NCBI GenBank assembly: GCA_029210125.1
Contig: JARGPR010000003.1
Span: 248,001 to 312,000 of the forward strand
DNA: 64,000 nt
From: Pseudomonadales bacterium
GTDB taxonomy: Bacteria; Pseudomonadota; Gammaproteobacteria; Pseudomonadales; JAHRWD01
Direction: 5' to 3'
The number at the start of each line of letters is the position of its first letter. Position 1 is the stretch's first letter. Under the pieces are notes generated by a model. The model was not told the DNA's origin and searched no databases. It saw only the letters and a program-made list of their open reading frames with translations. Positions 44,522 to 54,650 of the stretch are shown here, one piece after another. A program made the translations under genes and the position numbers.

Positions 44522-45613
44522 ATGAACTTCGGATTATCCGATGAACAAGTACTACTTCAGGATGCTATTCGTGGCTTCCTTGAAGAGCAAACACCTCTCG
44601 ACAACATTCGTGAATTTGCTGCCGACGGCAACGGCCTGCAAGCCAATATCTGGCAGGGATTGATTGAGCTGGGTGCAACTGGAGTAATCATTCCTGAGCA
44701 ATTTGGGGGCAGCGATCTTGGCATGTTCGATGCCACAGTGATTATGGAGGCGATAGGCCGAACTGTTGCTCCGGTACCTTATATCAGTACCGCAGTACTG
44801 GCGCCGATTGCGCTACTGGGCAGCGGTAGCGATGCACAGCAGCAGGATTGGCTCAATAAAATCAGTGCCGGCGATGTGACCTTTGGTGTCGGTTTGACCG
44901 AAGCCACCGGAGTGCGCCGGGACGCAGGCCTGACACTGGCTGACGGAAAGATCAGTGGAAAGGCTCTTTTTGTAATCGATGGATTAAAAGCCGATCAACT
45001 GCTCCTCGCGGTGGGCACCGATACTTTGGTAATGGTGAACGCCAATGCCTCAGGTCTCACTCGAAACCGACTGAACGTTAGCGATAAAACCCGAGGTATG
45101 GCAGAACTGCTGCTGGATCAGGTTGATTGTGAATTGATCGGAACGCCTGGTTCGGCTACAGATACGATTGCCAGAATGATCGATGCTGGTCGTATTGGCC
45201 TGGCTGCGGAATCCTTCGGTGCGGCTGAAATACTGTTCTATCGGGCCCGTGATTACGCCCTTGAACGGAACCAGTTTGAACGTCCCATCGGTTCATTCCA
45301 GTCCATCAAACATCTGTGTGCTGAGATGATTGCAGATCTCGAACCCTGTCGTTCGCTGATCTGGTACGCCGCATACGCCTACGATGAACTGCCAGAAGAG
45401 GTCAGTTTGATGGCATGCCACGCCAAAGCAAATACTCAGGAAATTGCAAAAGTGGTGGCGCGCAGCGCGACCGAAATCCACGGAGGTATGGGTTTTACCG
45501 ATCTGATGGGATTGCACTACTGGCTGAAACGGATCGAGCTAAACCGACAACTATTGGGCGGCCCAGAGGCCACCCGTGAAGCCGCGGCCAGACTGCAGGG
45601 CTTAGTCGCGTAG
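44522..45613 (+). CDS. Acyl-CoA dehydrogenase (first of pair)
   Basis: FAD-dependent acyl-CoA dehydrogenase family, 363 residues. Seen: GLSDEQVLLQDAIRGF at the start, VIIPEQFGGSDLGM, RARDYALERNQFERPIGSFQ in the C-terminal helical domain and EIHGGMGFTD near the end, the FAD-contact region. It is on the short side of the family. Strong AGGAGAAGGA ribosome site upstream. A second acyl-CoA dehydrogenase follows at 60 bases, so they may form a heterodimeric enzyme, an arrangement known in steroid and fatty acid degradation. Confidence 0.92.
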   Translation: MNFGLSDEQVLLQDAIRGFLEEQTPLDNIREFAADGNGLQANIWQGLIELGATGVIIPEQFGGSDLGMFDATVIMEAIGRTVAPVPYISTAVLAPIALLGSGSDAQQQDWLNKISAGDVTFGVGLTEATGVRRDAGLTLADGKISGKALFVIDGLKADQLLLAVGTDTLVMVNANASGLTRNRLNVSDKTRGMAELLLDQVDCELIGTPGSATDTIARMIDAGRIGLAAESFGAAEILFYRARDYALERNQFERPIGSFQSIKHLCAEMIADLEPCRSLIWYAAYAYDELPEEVSLMACHAKANTQEIAKVVARSATEIHGGMGFTDLMGLHYWLKRIELNRQLLGGPEATREAAARLQGLVA

Positions 45614-45673
45614 AAATTATAATAATGAAGACCTCACCTAGAATGGAATGAGGTCTCGAAAGAGGGATACAGC

Positions 45674-46897
45674 ATGAATTTAAATTTCAGCGAAGAGCAT
45701 GAGAATTTTCGCAAAGAGGTGCAGGCTTTTCTAAAAGAACACAAAGCAACCGCGCCAACTATGAAAGCGGTAAACGGTACATCGGCGGCACCCACTCCAG
45801 AGGTGAAACGCTGGCAAAAAATACTGATTGAAAATGGCTATACCGCCCGTACCATCCCTAAAGAGTACGGTGGATACGGTGGCGAAACCGACCTGATCAA
45901 GGGCCTAATTATTCAGGAAGAGTTTATAGCAGCGGACGTGTCTACCGGCTTGACCGGGCAGGGTATCTCAATGCTGGTGCCGACTTTGCTGGAGCTAGGC
46001 ACCGAAGAGCAGAAACAAAAATGGGTTGGCCCAACTATTAGAGGCGAGGTGGTTTGGTGTCAGGGTTACTCCGAACCCGGTGCCGGTAGTGACCTGGCTA
46101 GCCTGAAAACAAAGGCCGTGGTTGAAGGCGATCAGTTTGTTATCAATGGTCAGAAAATCTGGACCAGCTCCGCTCACTTTTCTGATATGTGTTTTATATT
46201 GGTCCGCACTGAACCCGATGCGCCAAAACACCATGGCATCAGCTACCTGTTGATGCCAATGACCACACCGGGTATTGAGGTACGACCGTTGGTCACTATT
46301 ACCGGCGATGCGATGTTTAATGAAGTGTTTTTGACCGATGTAAAAATCGGTACCGATCAGATTGTTGACCAGCGCGGCAAAGGCTGGATGGTCGCGAACG
46401 CTACCCTCAAACATGAGCGGGGCATGATTGGTAACCCGGCCCAGACCGAAGCCAATCTTAACGCCCTGATAAAGCTGATGAAGACTGAAACCTGTGATGG
46501 CATTTGTGCTGTTGATATGCCGGTTTTCCGTGATCGTCTGATGCGATTACAGGGTCGGTTGCTGGGTCTCAAATTGCACTCATTGCGGTTGCTCAGTGAT
46601 GATCTGAATGGTAAAGCGCCAGATCACAGCGGACTGATCGTCAAATACTCCACCGCTTATCTCAATCACGAACTCTACTCCCTTGGGGTGGATGTAATGG
46701 GCGAGCTGGGTACACTTTATGATGGCGATGCCTACCAGAGTGAACTGGACTGGCAGAAGATGTTCCTTGGTTCATTCTCCAGCATCATTGGTGGTGGTAC
46801 CGCGCAGATACAAAAAAACGTGATCAGTGAACGTGGACTTGGAATGCCACGGGAGCCTCGAGTGACATTGGATAGTAAGGGCTGGGCGATGATGTAA
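45674..46897 (+). CDS. Acyl-CoA dehydrogenase (second of pair)
   Basis: A 407-residue acyl-CoA dehydrogenase with WCQGYSEPGAGSDLASLKT (the usual SEPxAGSD motif), KIWTSSAHFSDMCFILVRT and a C-terminal GGGTAQIQKNVISERGLGMP typical of the family; the C-terminal half may supply the catalytic glutamate. Co-directional with and close to the first dehydrogenase; a terminator follows at 46921-46947. The substrate is not evident. Confidence 0.93.
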   Translation: MNLNFSEEHENFRKEVQAFLKEHKATAPTMKAVNGTSAAPTPEVKRWQKILIENGYTARTIPKEYGGYGGETDLIKGLIIQEEFIAADVSTGLTGQGISMLVPTLLELGTEEQKQKWVGPTIRGEVVWCQGYSEPGAGSDLASLKTKAVVEGDQFVINGQKIWTSSAHFSDMCFILVRTEPDAPKHHGISYLLMPMTTPGIEVRPLVTITGDAMFNEVFLTDVKIGTDQIVDQRGKGWMVANATLKHERGMIGNPAQTEANLNALIKLMKTETCDGICAVDMPVFRDRLMRLQGRLLGLKLHSLRLLSDDLNGKAPDHSGLIVKYSTAYLNHELYSLGVDVMGELGTLYDGDAYQSELDWQKMFLGSFSSIIGGGTAQIQKNVISERGLGMPREPRVTLDSKGWAMM

Positions 46898-46920
46898 CCA
46901 TCGTGTGTATAAGAGATATA

Positions 46921-46947
46921 AAAAAGGACCGTTTACGGTCCTTTTTT
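46921..46947 (+). terminator. Terminator between convergent acyl-CoA dehydrogenase and GldG-like genes
   Basis: AAAAAGGACCG, loop TTTA, CGGTCC followed by six T residues. With the A-tract on the other side it can act in both directions. Confidence 0.85.
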
Positions 46948-46975
46948 ATATTGGCTTTTGCAGCATGCTTGATGG

Positions 46976-48889
46976 CTAGCTCTCCAGTGCCTTTTTGACT
47001 CGAGCGCGTTTCATAGCGCTTCGAGTCAATACCAGCAGGGTTAACAGTAGTGGCACCAACAGCGTGTTGATGAGCTTAATCCGGGTGCCGAGGCCTTCGA
47101 TCTCCCGCTCGAGCTGGTGACGGACTTCCCGTAGCTCTTTACGGATCGATAATTTTTTCTGTACAAAGCTATCAATGGCGGCCTGTTGTTCAGCATTTAA
47201 GGTTTGCTGTTGACCTGCCTTGGCGGGTTGCTGGAGCTCCGCTAGCTGGGCTTCCGTGTCGTTAAGCCTTGCCATTAACTCCTCCTCTTTGAGTCGGAAT
47301 TGATCCTCTGCATCGCGGCGCAATTGTTCAACGACGTGGAAAGGGCGATAGAACTGACCACGGCTCCGGATACCGATCAGATCTGAGCTACCCATCAGAT
47401 TTTCGGCACTGTTGATCATAAAGTTACCGTTATCCGCAAAGGGTGTCGCTACCTGTTGGCCAAAAAACTCCTGAACTTGTACCCATAACCGATCAGAAAA
47501 AATATCCGTATCGGCGATGATGATGAGTTGTACATCCGTTGCAGATTCGCTTAATACAGTTGCATCTGGCGTCGCGTCGTTGGCCTCCTCGCCCTCTTTT
47601 TCGGCAACCTGCTCTGACTTGGGCTTACCATCCGGGAAAGCGGTTTTGACCGGTCCGGAGATGCGGGCGGCGACTACATATCGCTCACCCGTTACCTTTA
47701 AACCCTCAAGCAGGGACTCCGGATTTTGTAGGTTAGCGAGTTTCTGGGCATCAAGGATTCCCGCCTGTGAGCTCGACTGAATCAGCGGAGTAAAACGGGT
47801 ATTTGCGCCCTTTAAAGCCGATAGGATGCCGGCGCTTGAAATGTGCAGTTTTTCCAATTGGCGCGTAATCATGTCATCGCCGGGAAAGTTAGTGTTGGCG
47901 CCGGTAGTGCTATTTTGATCAAGTGACAATAAGGCGGGGTGGCGAACCGGTGGTCGGTCACGGCCAATATTTACCCGCATCGCGTGGGCGTTATCGGCTA
48001 GCACCTGGGTTGGGTCATATTGTACGCCCCACGCCTTCAACAGTTCTGGTATATCGGAGCCGCTCACGCTGCCCGCCGAAGCATCCTGTTCAGCTACCGG
48101 ATCTACCATCACAATGGCATGACCACCGGCCAATACGTATTGGTCTATCGCAAACAGGGTTGCTGCGGATAGCTGGTTTGGGTGCATTACCAGCAATAAC
48201 GATACGTCATCGTCAATTCGGTCGGTTGCTGGAGAGATGCTTTTTACCCGGAATAGCTGCTCAAGTTGTGCAACCGCTGCCCAGGGTTTAGTGGGTTGGC
48301 CGGTGCGCATATCGCGCCCGCCATCAATCTGGATGGTTGAAAGCACACCAACTATGGGTGCTTCGCTTTGCCCGAGTTTGTAGATTAGCTTGCTGATATC
48401 GTATTCAAGAAACTCCTCTCGGTCCGGACTGAGGGCTGGCAGCACCTCGGTTTTGCCTGTGCTGGTGGAACCCGCCAGCCCAAAATAGATATTGGGGCCA
48501 CCGGGTGAAGTGGGTATGCCTTGCATACCTGCGGCCACCGCCTGGTCTTCCTGTTCGGAGAAACTTTCGGGGTCGATCAATTCAACAATAACGTTACCCC
48601 CGGCGGCGACTTCATACTCATTAAGCAGTTCAGTAATACGTTTGGCGTAGGCGCGAACCTGCTGCATCTCCTTGGTGGCTTTGTCGGAGTAATAGAAAGT
48701 AAGTGTGACAGGCTCATCAATGGCGGCCAGAATATTTCTTGAACCATCGGAGAGGCTGTATAACCGGTCCTCGGTAAGATCGATTCTGGCGCTGCTGAAC
48801 AGGGCTTCATTGATCGCTATGGCGGCCAGTGACAGGACCATAACCAGCAGCAGTGCGGTGGATGATTTAATGCTATTCATCTTAAACAT
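46976..48889 (-). CDS. GldG-like ABC transporter auxiliary membrane protein
   Basis: A 637-residue protein with an N-terminal helix (about 13-32), a large extracytoplasmic region, a coiled-coil stretch (about 545-615, 'EEELMARLNDTEAQLAELQ') and a C-terminal helix (about 612-630). The start DLTEDRLYSLSDGSRNILAAI and the GldG/intraflagellar-transport-like domain match proteins annotated as Gld-type ABC auxiliary component. It is the third member of a three-gene ABC exporter; the cargo is unknown. In Bacteroidetes the Gld system is linked to gliding, but no such role is implied here. Confidence 0.88.
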   Translation of the reverse strand: MFKMNSIKSSTALLLVMVLSLAAIAINEALFSSARIDLTEDRLYSLSDGSRNILAAIDEPVTLTFYYSDKATKEMQQVRAYAKRITELLNEYEVAAGGNVIVELIDPESFSEQEDQAVAAGMQGIPTSPGGPNIYFGLAGSTSTGKTEVLPALSPDREEFLEYDISKLIYKLGQSEAPIVGVLSTIQIDGGRDMRTGQPTKPWAAVAQLEQLFRVKSISPATDRIDDDVSLLLVMHPNQLSAATLFAIDQYVLAGGHAIVMVDPVAEQDASAGSVSGSDIPELLKAWGVQYDPTQVLADNAHAMRVNIGRDRPPVRHPALLSLDQNSTTGANTNFPGDDMITRQLEKLHISSAGILSALKGANTRFTPLIQSSSQAGILDAQKLANLQNPESLLEGLKVTGERYVVAARISGPVKTAFPDGKPKSEQVAEKEGEEANDATPDATVLSESATDVQLIIIADTDIFSDRLWVQVQEFFGQQVATPFADNGNFMINSAENLMGSSDLIGIRSRGQFYRPFHVVEQLRRDAEDQFRLKEEELMARLNDTEAQLAELQQPAKAGQQQTLNAEQQAAIDSFVQKKLSIRKELREVRHQLEREIEGLGTRIKLINTLLVPLLLTLLVLTRSAMKRARVKKALES

Positions 48890-48895
48890 CTCAGA

Positions 48896-49630
48896 TCACC
48901 CCGCCTTCTTTTTTTCAATTACAATTGCGGTGGCAAATAACCAGCCCGTCATCATGATGAGGAAAAACAGCAGATCACGGAAATCAAGTACACCGCGACT
49001 GATGGCGTTAAAGTGGATCAAAAAACTCATTGAAGCAATCAGGTCAACCATACTAGAAGGCAACCAGCTGCTCACCACTGCAAGCATCATTGGAAATCCT
49101 GTAACGATAAACACAAAGCACAGGCTAATCGTAAGGATAAAGGCGATCACCTGGTTTTGCGTGGTTGCGGACATGCAGGAACCGATGGCGAGAAAAGCGC
49201 CGGACATCAGCCAGCTGCCGAGATAGCTGGTAAAAATAATGCCGTTGTCAGGGTCACCGAGGTAGTTCACGGTGATCCAAAGTGGCAGCGTTAGCAGCAG
49301 GGCGATACCAATAAAAACCCAGGCTGCTAGAAACTTACCCAGTACCGCTTCTGAAAGTTTGATAGGTAACGTCAACAGCAGTTCTACGGTACCGGAGCGT
49401 AGCTCTTCGGACCACAGACGCATTGCGATGGCGGGCACAAAAAACAGGTAAAGCCAGGGGTGAAAATTGAAAAACACCTGCAGGTCAGCCTGCCCCGTTT
49501 CGTAAAAACCACCGATGTTGAAGGTGAAAATACTTGAAACAATCAGGAAGATAACAATGAATACATAAGCAAGTGGGGTAGCAAAATAGCTACTTAGTTC
49601 TCGCTTAAAAATAATAGGAAGTCGGTTCAC
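48896..49630 (-). CDS. ABC-2 type permease (GldF-like)
   Basis: Six-helix membrane protein of 244 residues. It begins LPIIFKRELSSYFATPLAYV, the N-terminal amphipathic helix common to ABC-2 permeases next to GldA-type ATPases, and includes RLWSEELRSGTVELLLTLP. It is 6 bases from the GldG-like gene and 58 bases after the ATPase gene. Confidence 0.9.
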   Translation of the reverse strand: MNRLPIIFKRELSSYFATPLAYVFIVIFLIVSSIFTFNIGGFYETGQADLQVFFNFHPWLYLFFVPAIAMRLWSEELRSGTVELLLTLPIKLSEAVLGKFLAAWVFIGIALLLTLPLWITVNYLGDPDNGIIFTSYLGSWLMSGAFLAIGSCMSATTQNQVIAFILTISLCFVFIVTGFPMMLAVVSSWLPSSMVDLIASMSFLIHFNAISRGVLDFRDLLFFLIMMTGWLFATAIVIEKKKAG

Positions 49631-49688
49631 GGATAAATCTCAAAAATTTCGGAGGGGTTGTATTTGGGGGTGTAGGTACGGCACTTAT

Positions 49689-50600
49689 TCAGGCGGTCAA
49701 CTTTCGGAATACATCGTCGAGTCGGCCCTTCTCAATATAGAGCTCTTCGATGGTCCAGTTTTCCCGTTGGGCCAGCTGTTTGATATCATCGACTACCCCA
49801 GCAGCGCCGGGTTGAGGTTGTAGGGTAAAACGACCCTCGGCGCTTTCGAGGTGTTTTACGCTACTGAGTTCGGCAAGTTTTGTTTGCGGATCAGTAGCAT
49901 GGTTAAAGCGTACGGTGATGGCCTGATGATAGTCGGATTGTGCTTCAAGTTCGGCGGGGCTGGCGTCACATACCAACCGGCCATCTGCAATCATAATTAC
50001 GCGACTACAGAGCGCATCCACCTCTTCAAGAATATGAGTAGAGATGATCACCACTTTGTCTTTGGATAGATTGCGGATGAGTTCTCGCACTTTGAATTTT
50101 TGGTTCGGGTCGAGGCCATCGGTGGGCTCGTCCAGTATTAGAATTTGTGGGTCGTGTATCAGCGCCTGGGCCAAACCTACCCGGCGTTTAAAACCCTTGG
50201 AGAGGGTTTCAATGGTGCGATCAAATACCTGTTTCAGCTCCAGCGCTTCCACAACATGGTTTACCCGTTGCTCTCCTTCAACACCTTTGTAACCGCGTAA
50301 GTCGGCAATAAAATGAAGAAAACCGGATACACTCATATCGCCCCAGGCCGGCGCGCCCTCGGGCAAATAGCCGATCATTTTTTTAGCCTGGAGCGCATCA
50401 CTGGGCAGTGAATGACCAAACAGCTCGATACTGCCGGACGAGGGTGTCAGGAAGCCGGTGATCATTTTCATGGTGGTCGTTTTACCGGCACCGTTTGGAC
50501 CCAAAAATCCGAGCACCTCCCCGGCACCGACTGAAAAACTGAGATTGTCCACAGCTTTAAATTGGTCAAATTGCTTACTGACCTGATCCAGCTTAATCAT
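49689..50600 (-). CDS. ABC transporter ATP-binding protein (GldA-like)
   Basis: A 303-residue ATPase that powers the adjacent ABC-2 permease. Walker A GPNGAGKTTTMK near residue 34, signature LSKGFKRRVGLAQAL, Walker B ILILDEPTDGLDP, and a C-terminal domain of about 80 residues after the H-loop (STHILEEV). First gene of the exporter operon. Confidence 0.94.
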   Translation of the reverse strand: MIKLDQVSKQFDQFKAVDNLSFSVGAGEVLGFLGPNGAGKTTTMKMITGFLTPSSGSIELFGHSLPSDALQAKKMIGYLPEGAPAWGDMSVSGFLHFIADLRGYKGVEGEQRVNHVVEALELKQVFDRTIETLSKGFKRRVGLAQALIHDPQILILDEPTDGLDPNQKFKVRELIRNLSKDKVVIISTHILEEVDALCSRVIMIADGRLVCDASPAELEAQSDYHQAITVRFNHATDPQTKLAELSSVKHLESAEGRFTLQPQPGAAGVVDDIKQLAQRENWTIEELYIEKGRLDDVFRKLTA

Positions 50601-50896
50601 AAATGGGTAAACCTGTTTAAAATTGTTCGGGGCGATAACAGATCAATCAGGAAGCCCTCGATTGATCCTGAAATAAAACTGTGTTGCTACTAAAAGTTTA
50701 ACTTTTCCGTCTGAAAAAGTGCGAGGCCAAATGATATTGGCCAATTTATTTCCGAGCAAGTCAGCGTCTGCAACAAGTTGTTATTATGGCAAAAAATCCT
50801 ATCATTTATGTGGATTGGGAGCTAGACCAATATGGGCGGATAGCGTTGCTGTTCGGCCTTCGTACGACGCCCTTGCGTCACAGGAGTTCAGAAAAT

Positions 50897-51724
50897 ATGG
50901 CACGAACCCGGCTTAATCAACTTATCGGCCTTGCAGGGGTGGATGATCAGGAACGCAGTGTTGCCCGTGAATGGGGTAGACGGCTGGAGGGTCCAATGTT
51001 GTTGTTGGCGGTCTGGATTTTACTGCAATGGTATTTGAGTGCGACAGGCGAAGAGTTTTCGCCGCTGTTTGAGCTGATCTCAAATCTGGTTATCTGGTTT
51101 TTCTTTGTTTTTGAAACGGTACTGCTGGCTAGCCTATGCGCTGATAAAAAAGCCTATTTGAAGACTAACTGGATGAACTTGCTCATTATTATTGGAGGCA
51201 TTCCGGTTCTCTGGGGGTTCTACGGCTACGCCGGTATATTGCGAACTTTGCGGTTATTATTGATCGTCAGTTTACTGTTTAACGTTTCCAATACCGTGCT
51301 CGGGGTGCTGTCTCGAAATCATATAGGCCAGGTGCTAGCCCTGGGTCTGTTATTCGTGCTGATGTCGGGGATTTTGATAGCGGGTATTGATCCCGCAGTT
51401 GATACCCCATGGGATGGTATTTGGTGGGCGTGGGTCACCGTCACAACGGTGGGTTATGGTGATATTGTGCCGGTAAGTAGTATTGGCCGAATATTTGGTG
51501 CGGTATTGATATTGATGGGGGTTTGTCTTTTTTCGCTATTAACCGCCGGGTTTGCAGCATTTTTTATCTCCGAGGAAGAGGAGGTACTTGAAGAGAAAGA
51601 GGATGTCACGATCCAGCAGTTGGCTCTAATGTTGGAACGCATTGAACAGATGGAAATACGGTTACAGCAGTTGTGTCAGCATCAGGGTGTTGATGGGAGC
51701 GATCCAAAAAAAACAGAAAGCTGA
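50897..51724 (+). CDS. Voltage-gated-type potassium channel
   Basis: Ion channel with the potassium filter TVTTVGYGDIVPVS. From the ATG at 50897 (AGGAG ten bases upstream) it has 275 residues: helices S1 to S4-like (about 30-140), pore helix and filter near residue 190, S6, then a short C-terminal coiled coil (ALMLERIEQMEIRLQQL). A longer frame from 50786 adds 37 residues without recognised features. The S4-like helix has few regular arginines (LRTLRLLLIV), so voltage dependence may be weak. Confidence 0.85.
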   Translation: MARTRLNQLIGLAGVDDQERSVAREWGRRLEGPMLLLAVWILLQWYLSATGEEFSPLFELISNLVIWFFFVFETVLLASLCADKKAYLKTNWMNLLIIIGGIPVLWGFYGYAGILRTLRLLLIVSLLFNVSNTVLGVLSRNHIGQVLALGLLFVLMSGILIAGIDPAVDTPWDGIWWAWVTVTTVGYGDIVPVSSIGRIFGAVLILMGVCLFSLLTAGFAAFFISEEEEVLEEKEDVTIQQLALMLERIEQMEIRLQQLCQHQGVDGSDPKKTES

Positions 51725-51770
51725 CTCACGCGCCAGGCATCATCGAAGCCTGCGCGCCCTATCCTGTACC

Positions 51771-52385
51771 CTAGCGGCTTTGCTCGATCATCTGTAAACG
51801 GATTTTTTCCTGTGCGATCAATTTTTTTAGGGCCTTTTCGCGCTTTTTGCTAGCTTTAATGGCTGAGGTTATCTGGGCATCGTATTCCTGAAACCAGGTG
51901 CGGGAACCACGAACCATTTTAGACAGGCTTAACATACCGCTACTCAACGCAAATAGAAAAGTTTGATTACCTATTTCACGATCCAGCATCAGTTCCCTAA
52001 GCTCGGCGACTGAGCTTTTTTTGGTGTTTAGGTCAATGTCATCAAGTCGCTCACTAAAAGCGGTGATTCTCTTGCTGTACTTATCGGTAAGGTCATCCGG
52101 GGATGGTAATGTCTTTGCGTAACTCTCGAACTTTTCCTCAAGAACTGTAGTGATATCAGAGCCCTGTATCCCGGCGGCACTTTCTGTATTCAGTGCAACT
52201 CGATTGTTGAGGGCGAAATAGCCCACTGAGAAAAAAGTCAGCATAATCAGCACTAACAGCCCTACTCCACCACTGATAAGCTTTTGTGTCGACAGTGATT
52301 TTTCGAGTTTTTTTATCCGTTGGCTATCGGAAAGCGGTTCGTTACTCCCGGAATCTTCATCGCCTCGATCTTTTGGTTTTGCCAT
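51771..52385 (-). CDS. Single-pass membrane protein with coiled coil, unknown
   Basis: A 204-residue protein with an acidic, serine-rich N-terminus (about 1-35), one membrane helix (about 38-60) and a long helical, charged remainder. The end is highly basic and helical (KASKKREKALKKLIAQEKI). No family recognised; possibly a structural or scaffolding protein. It is convergent with the channel gene. Confidence 0.6.
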   Translation of the reverse strand: MAKPKDRGDEDSGSNEPLSDSQRIKKLEKSLSTQKLISGGVGLLVLIMLTFFSVGYFALNNRVALNTESAAGIQGSDITTVLEEKFESYAKTLPSPDDLTDKYSKRITAFSERLDDIDLNTKKSSVAELRELMLDREIGNQTFLFALSSGMLSLSKMVRGSRTWFQEYDAQITSAIKASKKREKALKKLIAQEKIRLQMIEQSR

Positions 52386-52571
52386 AATCGGCTACCTACC
52401 GTAATTTTTTCTGTAAACTGGTTGATTACACATTTATGGTCAGTTCATTTTATGCAAACAGATGCCATGAGCTAACTACCATACCTAGTCAGTATAGAAG
52501 GTTTCCTTCAAAGCCCCATAAAATACCCTGATCACTTTTTGTTTTGTTCACCGGCTTTAACCAGATCAATC

Positions 52572-53138
52572 ATGCCCATCACCATTCTTTTTAATAAGCC
52601 TTTTAACGTACTGAGCCAGTTTACCGACCAGCAAGGCCGCCTCACGCTGGCAGATTTTATAGATATCAAGCAGATCTACGCGGCGGGTAGACTGGATCGT
52701 GATAGCGAAGGGCTGATGGTGTTAACGAGTGATGGTCGACTCAACAAACGGATCACCGATCCCCGTAACAAAATGTGGAAGACCTACTGGGCGCAAGTAG
52801 AAGGGCAGATCGATGCTGAAGCGATCGCTCGTTTACGCTCCGGTGTAGTGCTAAAAGATGGCAAAACCAAACCCGCTAAAGCCAGGTCAATTTCGGAGCC
52901 AGAAAGCCTTTGGCAGCGAGATCCACCGATTCGAAAGCGCCAGAATATTCCCACTAGTTGGTTAGAGCTAGAGATCGCCGAGGGTAAAAACCGACAGGTA
53001 CGGCGCATGACCGCAGCGGTTGGGTTTCCAACGTTACGGTTAATACGTTGCCAAATAGGTCCCTGGAAGCTGGGTACCCTCAAACCGGGAGAATGGATTG
53101 AAGCGCCTGCAATTAGAAACCATAAAAACCAAAATTAG
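52572..53138 (+). CDS. rluE: 23S rRNA pseudouridine synthase RluE-like
   Basis: Pseudouridine synthase of the RsuA/RluE group, 188 residues from this ATG. The catalytic motif GRLDRDSEGLMVLT contains the active-site aspartate; GKNRQVRRMTAAVG near the end is the other conserved piece. No S4 domain precedes it, which fits RluE (modifies U2457 in E. coli) rather than RluB or RsuA. An 11-residue longer frame begins at 52539. Confidence 0.9.
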   Translation: MPITILFNKPFNVLSQFTDQQGRLTLADFIDIKQIYAAGRLDRDSEGLMVLTSDGRLNKRITDPRNKMWKTYWAQVEGQIDAEAIARLRSGVVLKDGKTKPAKARSISEPESLWQRDPPIRKRQNIPTSWLELEIAEGKNRQVRRMTAAVGFPTLRLIRCQIGPWKLGTLKPGEWIEAPAIRNHKNQN

Positions 53139-53152
53139 CGATTGAGCCTGTT

Positions 53153-53446
53153 ATGAAAAAAGAGTGGATTTACAAGAGCACCATGTACTTTGGATGGTTG
53201 AATGTAGTGGGGGCATTGCTCTGTTTAGTGACGATGCCTTTTTATGATCTGGCAGCGCATGGTTTACTGGCGCAACACAGCGGTGCATCGATCGCTTCAA
53301 TGGCTTTTTTACAATGTCTGGTTGGCGGCTCGTTGGTTTATTCTTCAAAGCAACGAGTGCTGGGTTCTGATCTTGGTGAAAAAGCTTATCCCGCTAGTCT
53401 TGTATCTTTTTTGCTATTTGCCCTGATAGGGTCTCAATGGATTTAG
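53153..53446 (+). CDS. Small three-helix membrane protein, unknown
   Basis: A 97-residue protein with three hydrophobic segments (about 10-30, 43-62, 78-96). No family recognised. It starts 14 bases after rluE and could be co-transcribed with it. Confidence 0.55.
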   Translation: MKKEWIYKSTMYFGWLNVVGALLCLVTMPFYDLAAHGLLAQHSGASIASMAFLQCLVGGSLVYSSKQRVLGSDLGEKAYPASLVSFLLFALIGSQWI

Positions 53447-53557
53447 GTTTCTAATTAAGGGTTTGAATATTGACAAACGGTGACCGATTGCAGTGATCGC
53501 TACTTTTCCTTAAGCTGAAAATAGATCAAATAAAAAATCACACAGATGGGGTGGGTT

Positions 53558-54595
53558 ATGAAACTAGGTTTATCGATAGGTTATTCAGGTCGTGAAATCG
53601 GCATGGATATGACACGAATCAAAGAGGCTGAAAACCTTGGTTTTGATTCTGTATGGACTGCAGAAGCCTACGGCTCCGATGCGGTTTCCCCCGCCGCGTG
53701 GATTTTGGCCCAGACCACGAAAATAAAGGTCGGCACCTCTATTATGCAGATCCCGGCCCGAACCCCAGCCAATGCAGCGATGACAGCTATGACGCTGGAT
53801 GCACTTTCCGGCGGTCGATTCATTATGGGGCTAGGCGCTTCAGGCCCGCAGGTAGTTGAGGGCTGGCACGGGGTTGGCTACAAACGGCCCGTGACCCGAA
53901 CCAAAGAATATATCGCCATCATCCGCAAAATCTTCGAGCGGGAAGAGCCGGTTACCTTTGATGGGTATCATTACCAGTTGCCCAATAAAGGTGATAAGTC
54001 CGTGGGTTTGGGTAAACCCTTAAAAAGTATTTTACACGGCAATCCGGATATAAAAATTTACACCGCATCCATTACCGATGCTGGTATTGAAGCCAGCGCA
54101 GAGGTGGCCGACGGTGTATTTCCGCTCTGGATGAATCCGGAGCGTTATGACATTTTCGAACCCCATATTCAAAAAGGTTTTGCTAAAGTACCGGGCAAAA
54201 CCCTTGAACACTATGACATTGCGCCCTCTGTAACCGTAATTGAGGGTGATGATCTTGATGCCTGCCGCGCACCCATCAAACAGCATATGGCGTTATATAT
54301 TGGTGGAATGGGCGCTCGGGCGAAAAACTTTTATAACGATTACGCCAAACGACTGGGTTATGAAGATGCCGCGGTAGAGATTCAGGATTTGTACCTGGAT
54401 GGTAAAAAAGACGCGGCCGCCGCCGCAGTGCCGGATCAGCTGGTAGACGATATTGCGTTGATTGGCCCCCGCGAACATATTCGTGAGCAACTACAACCCT
54501 GGAAAGAAGCCGGTAAAAAACGTCATGTAGACACCATGATGATCGGCACCCAATCAATCGATACCATGCGGTTTTTAGCTGAAGAGATGCTTTAA
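53558..54595 (+). CDS. LLM-class flavin-dependent oxidoreductase (F420-type)
   Basis: Luciferase-like monooxygenase fold, 345 residues from this ATG, which is preceded by a GGGGTGGG ribosome site. Seen: MKLGLSIGYSG, SVWTAEAYGSDAVSP, TKIKVGTSIMQIPARTP, GGRFIMGLGASGPQVVEGWHG; these are the hallmarks of the F420-dependent/LLM family. Whether the cofactor is F420 or FMN cannot be told. Marine gammaproteobacteria carry several paralogues. It stands alone on the plus strand. Confidence 0.9.
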   Translation: MKLGLSIGYSGREIGMDMTRIKEAENLGFDSVWTAEAYGSDAVSPAAWILAQTTKIKVGTSIMQIPARTPANAAMTAMTLDALSGGRFIMGLGASGPQVVEGWHGVGYKRPVTRTKEYIAIIRKIFEREEPVTFDGYHYQLPNKGDKSVGLGKPLKSILHGNPDIKIYTASITDAGIEASAEVADGVFPLWMNPERYDIFEPHIQKGFAKVPGKTLEHYDIAPSVTVIEGDDLDACRAPIKQHMALYIGGMGARAKNFYNDYAKRLGYEDAAVEIQDLYLDGKKDAAAAAVPDQLVDDIALIGPREHIREQLQPWKEAGKKRHVDTMMIGTQSIDTMRFLAEEML

Positions 54596-54650
54596 GCAGG
54601 CTGGCCGTCGTAGCGTAGAGGAGTCACCAGAATCCCTACGCTATATATGG

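Noticed and set aside
43112-46897. Thioesterase-like gene and two acyl-CoA dehydrogenases as one degradation operon
   Set aside because: The thioesterase-like gene is on the opposite strand and divergent, so the link is only proximity.
54611-54643. Inverted repeat TAGCGTAG/CTACGCTA between convergent genes, considered as a terminator
   Set aside because: The loop is 17 bases and no T run follows; left out as a feature.
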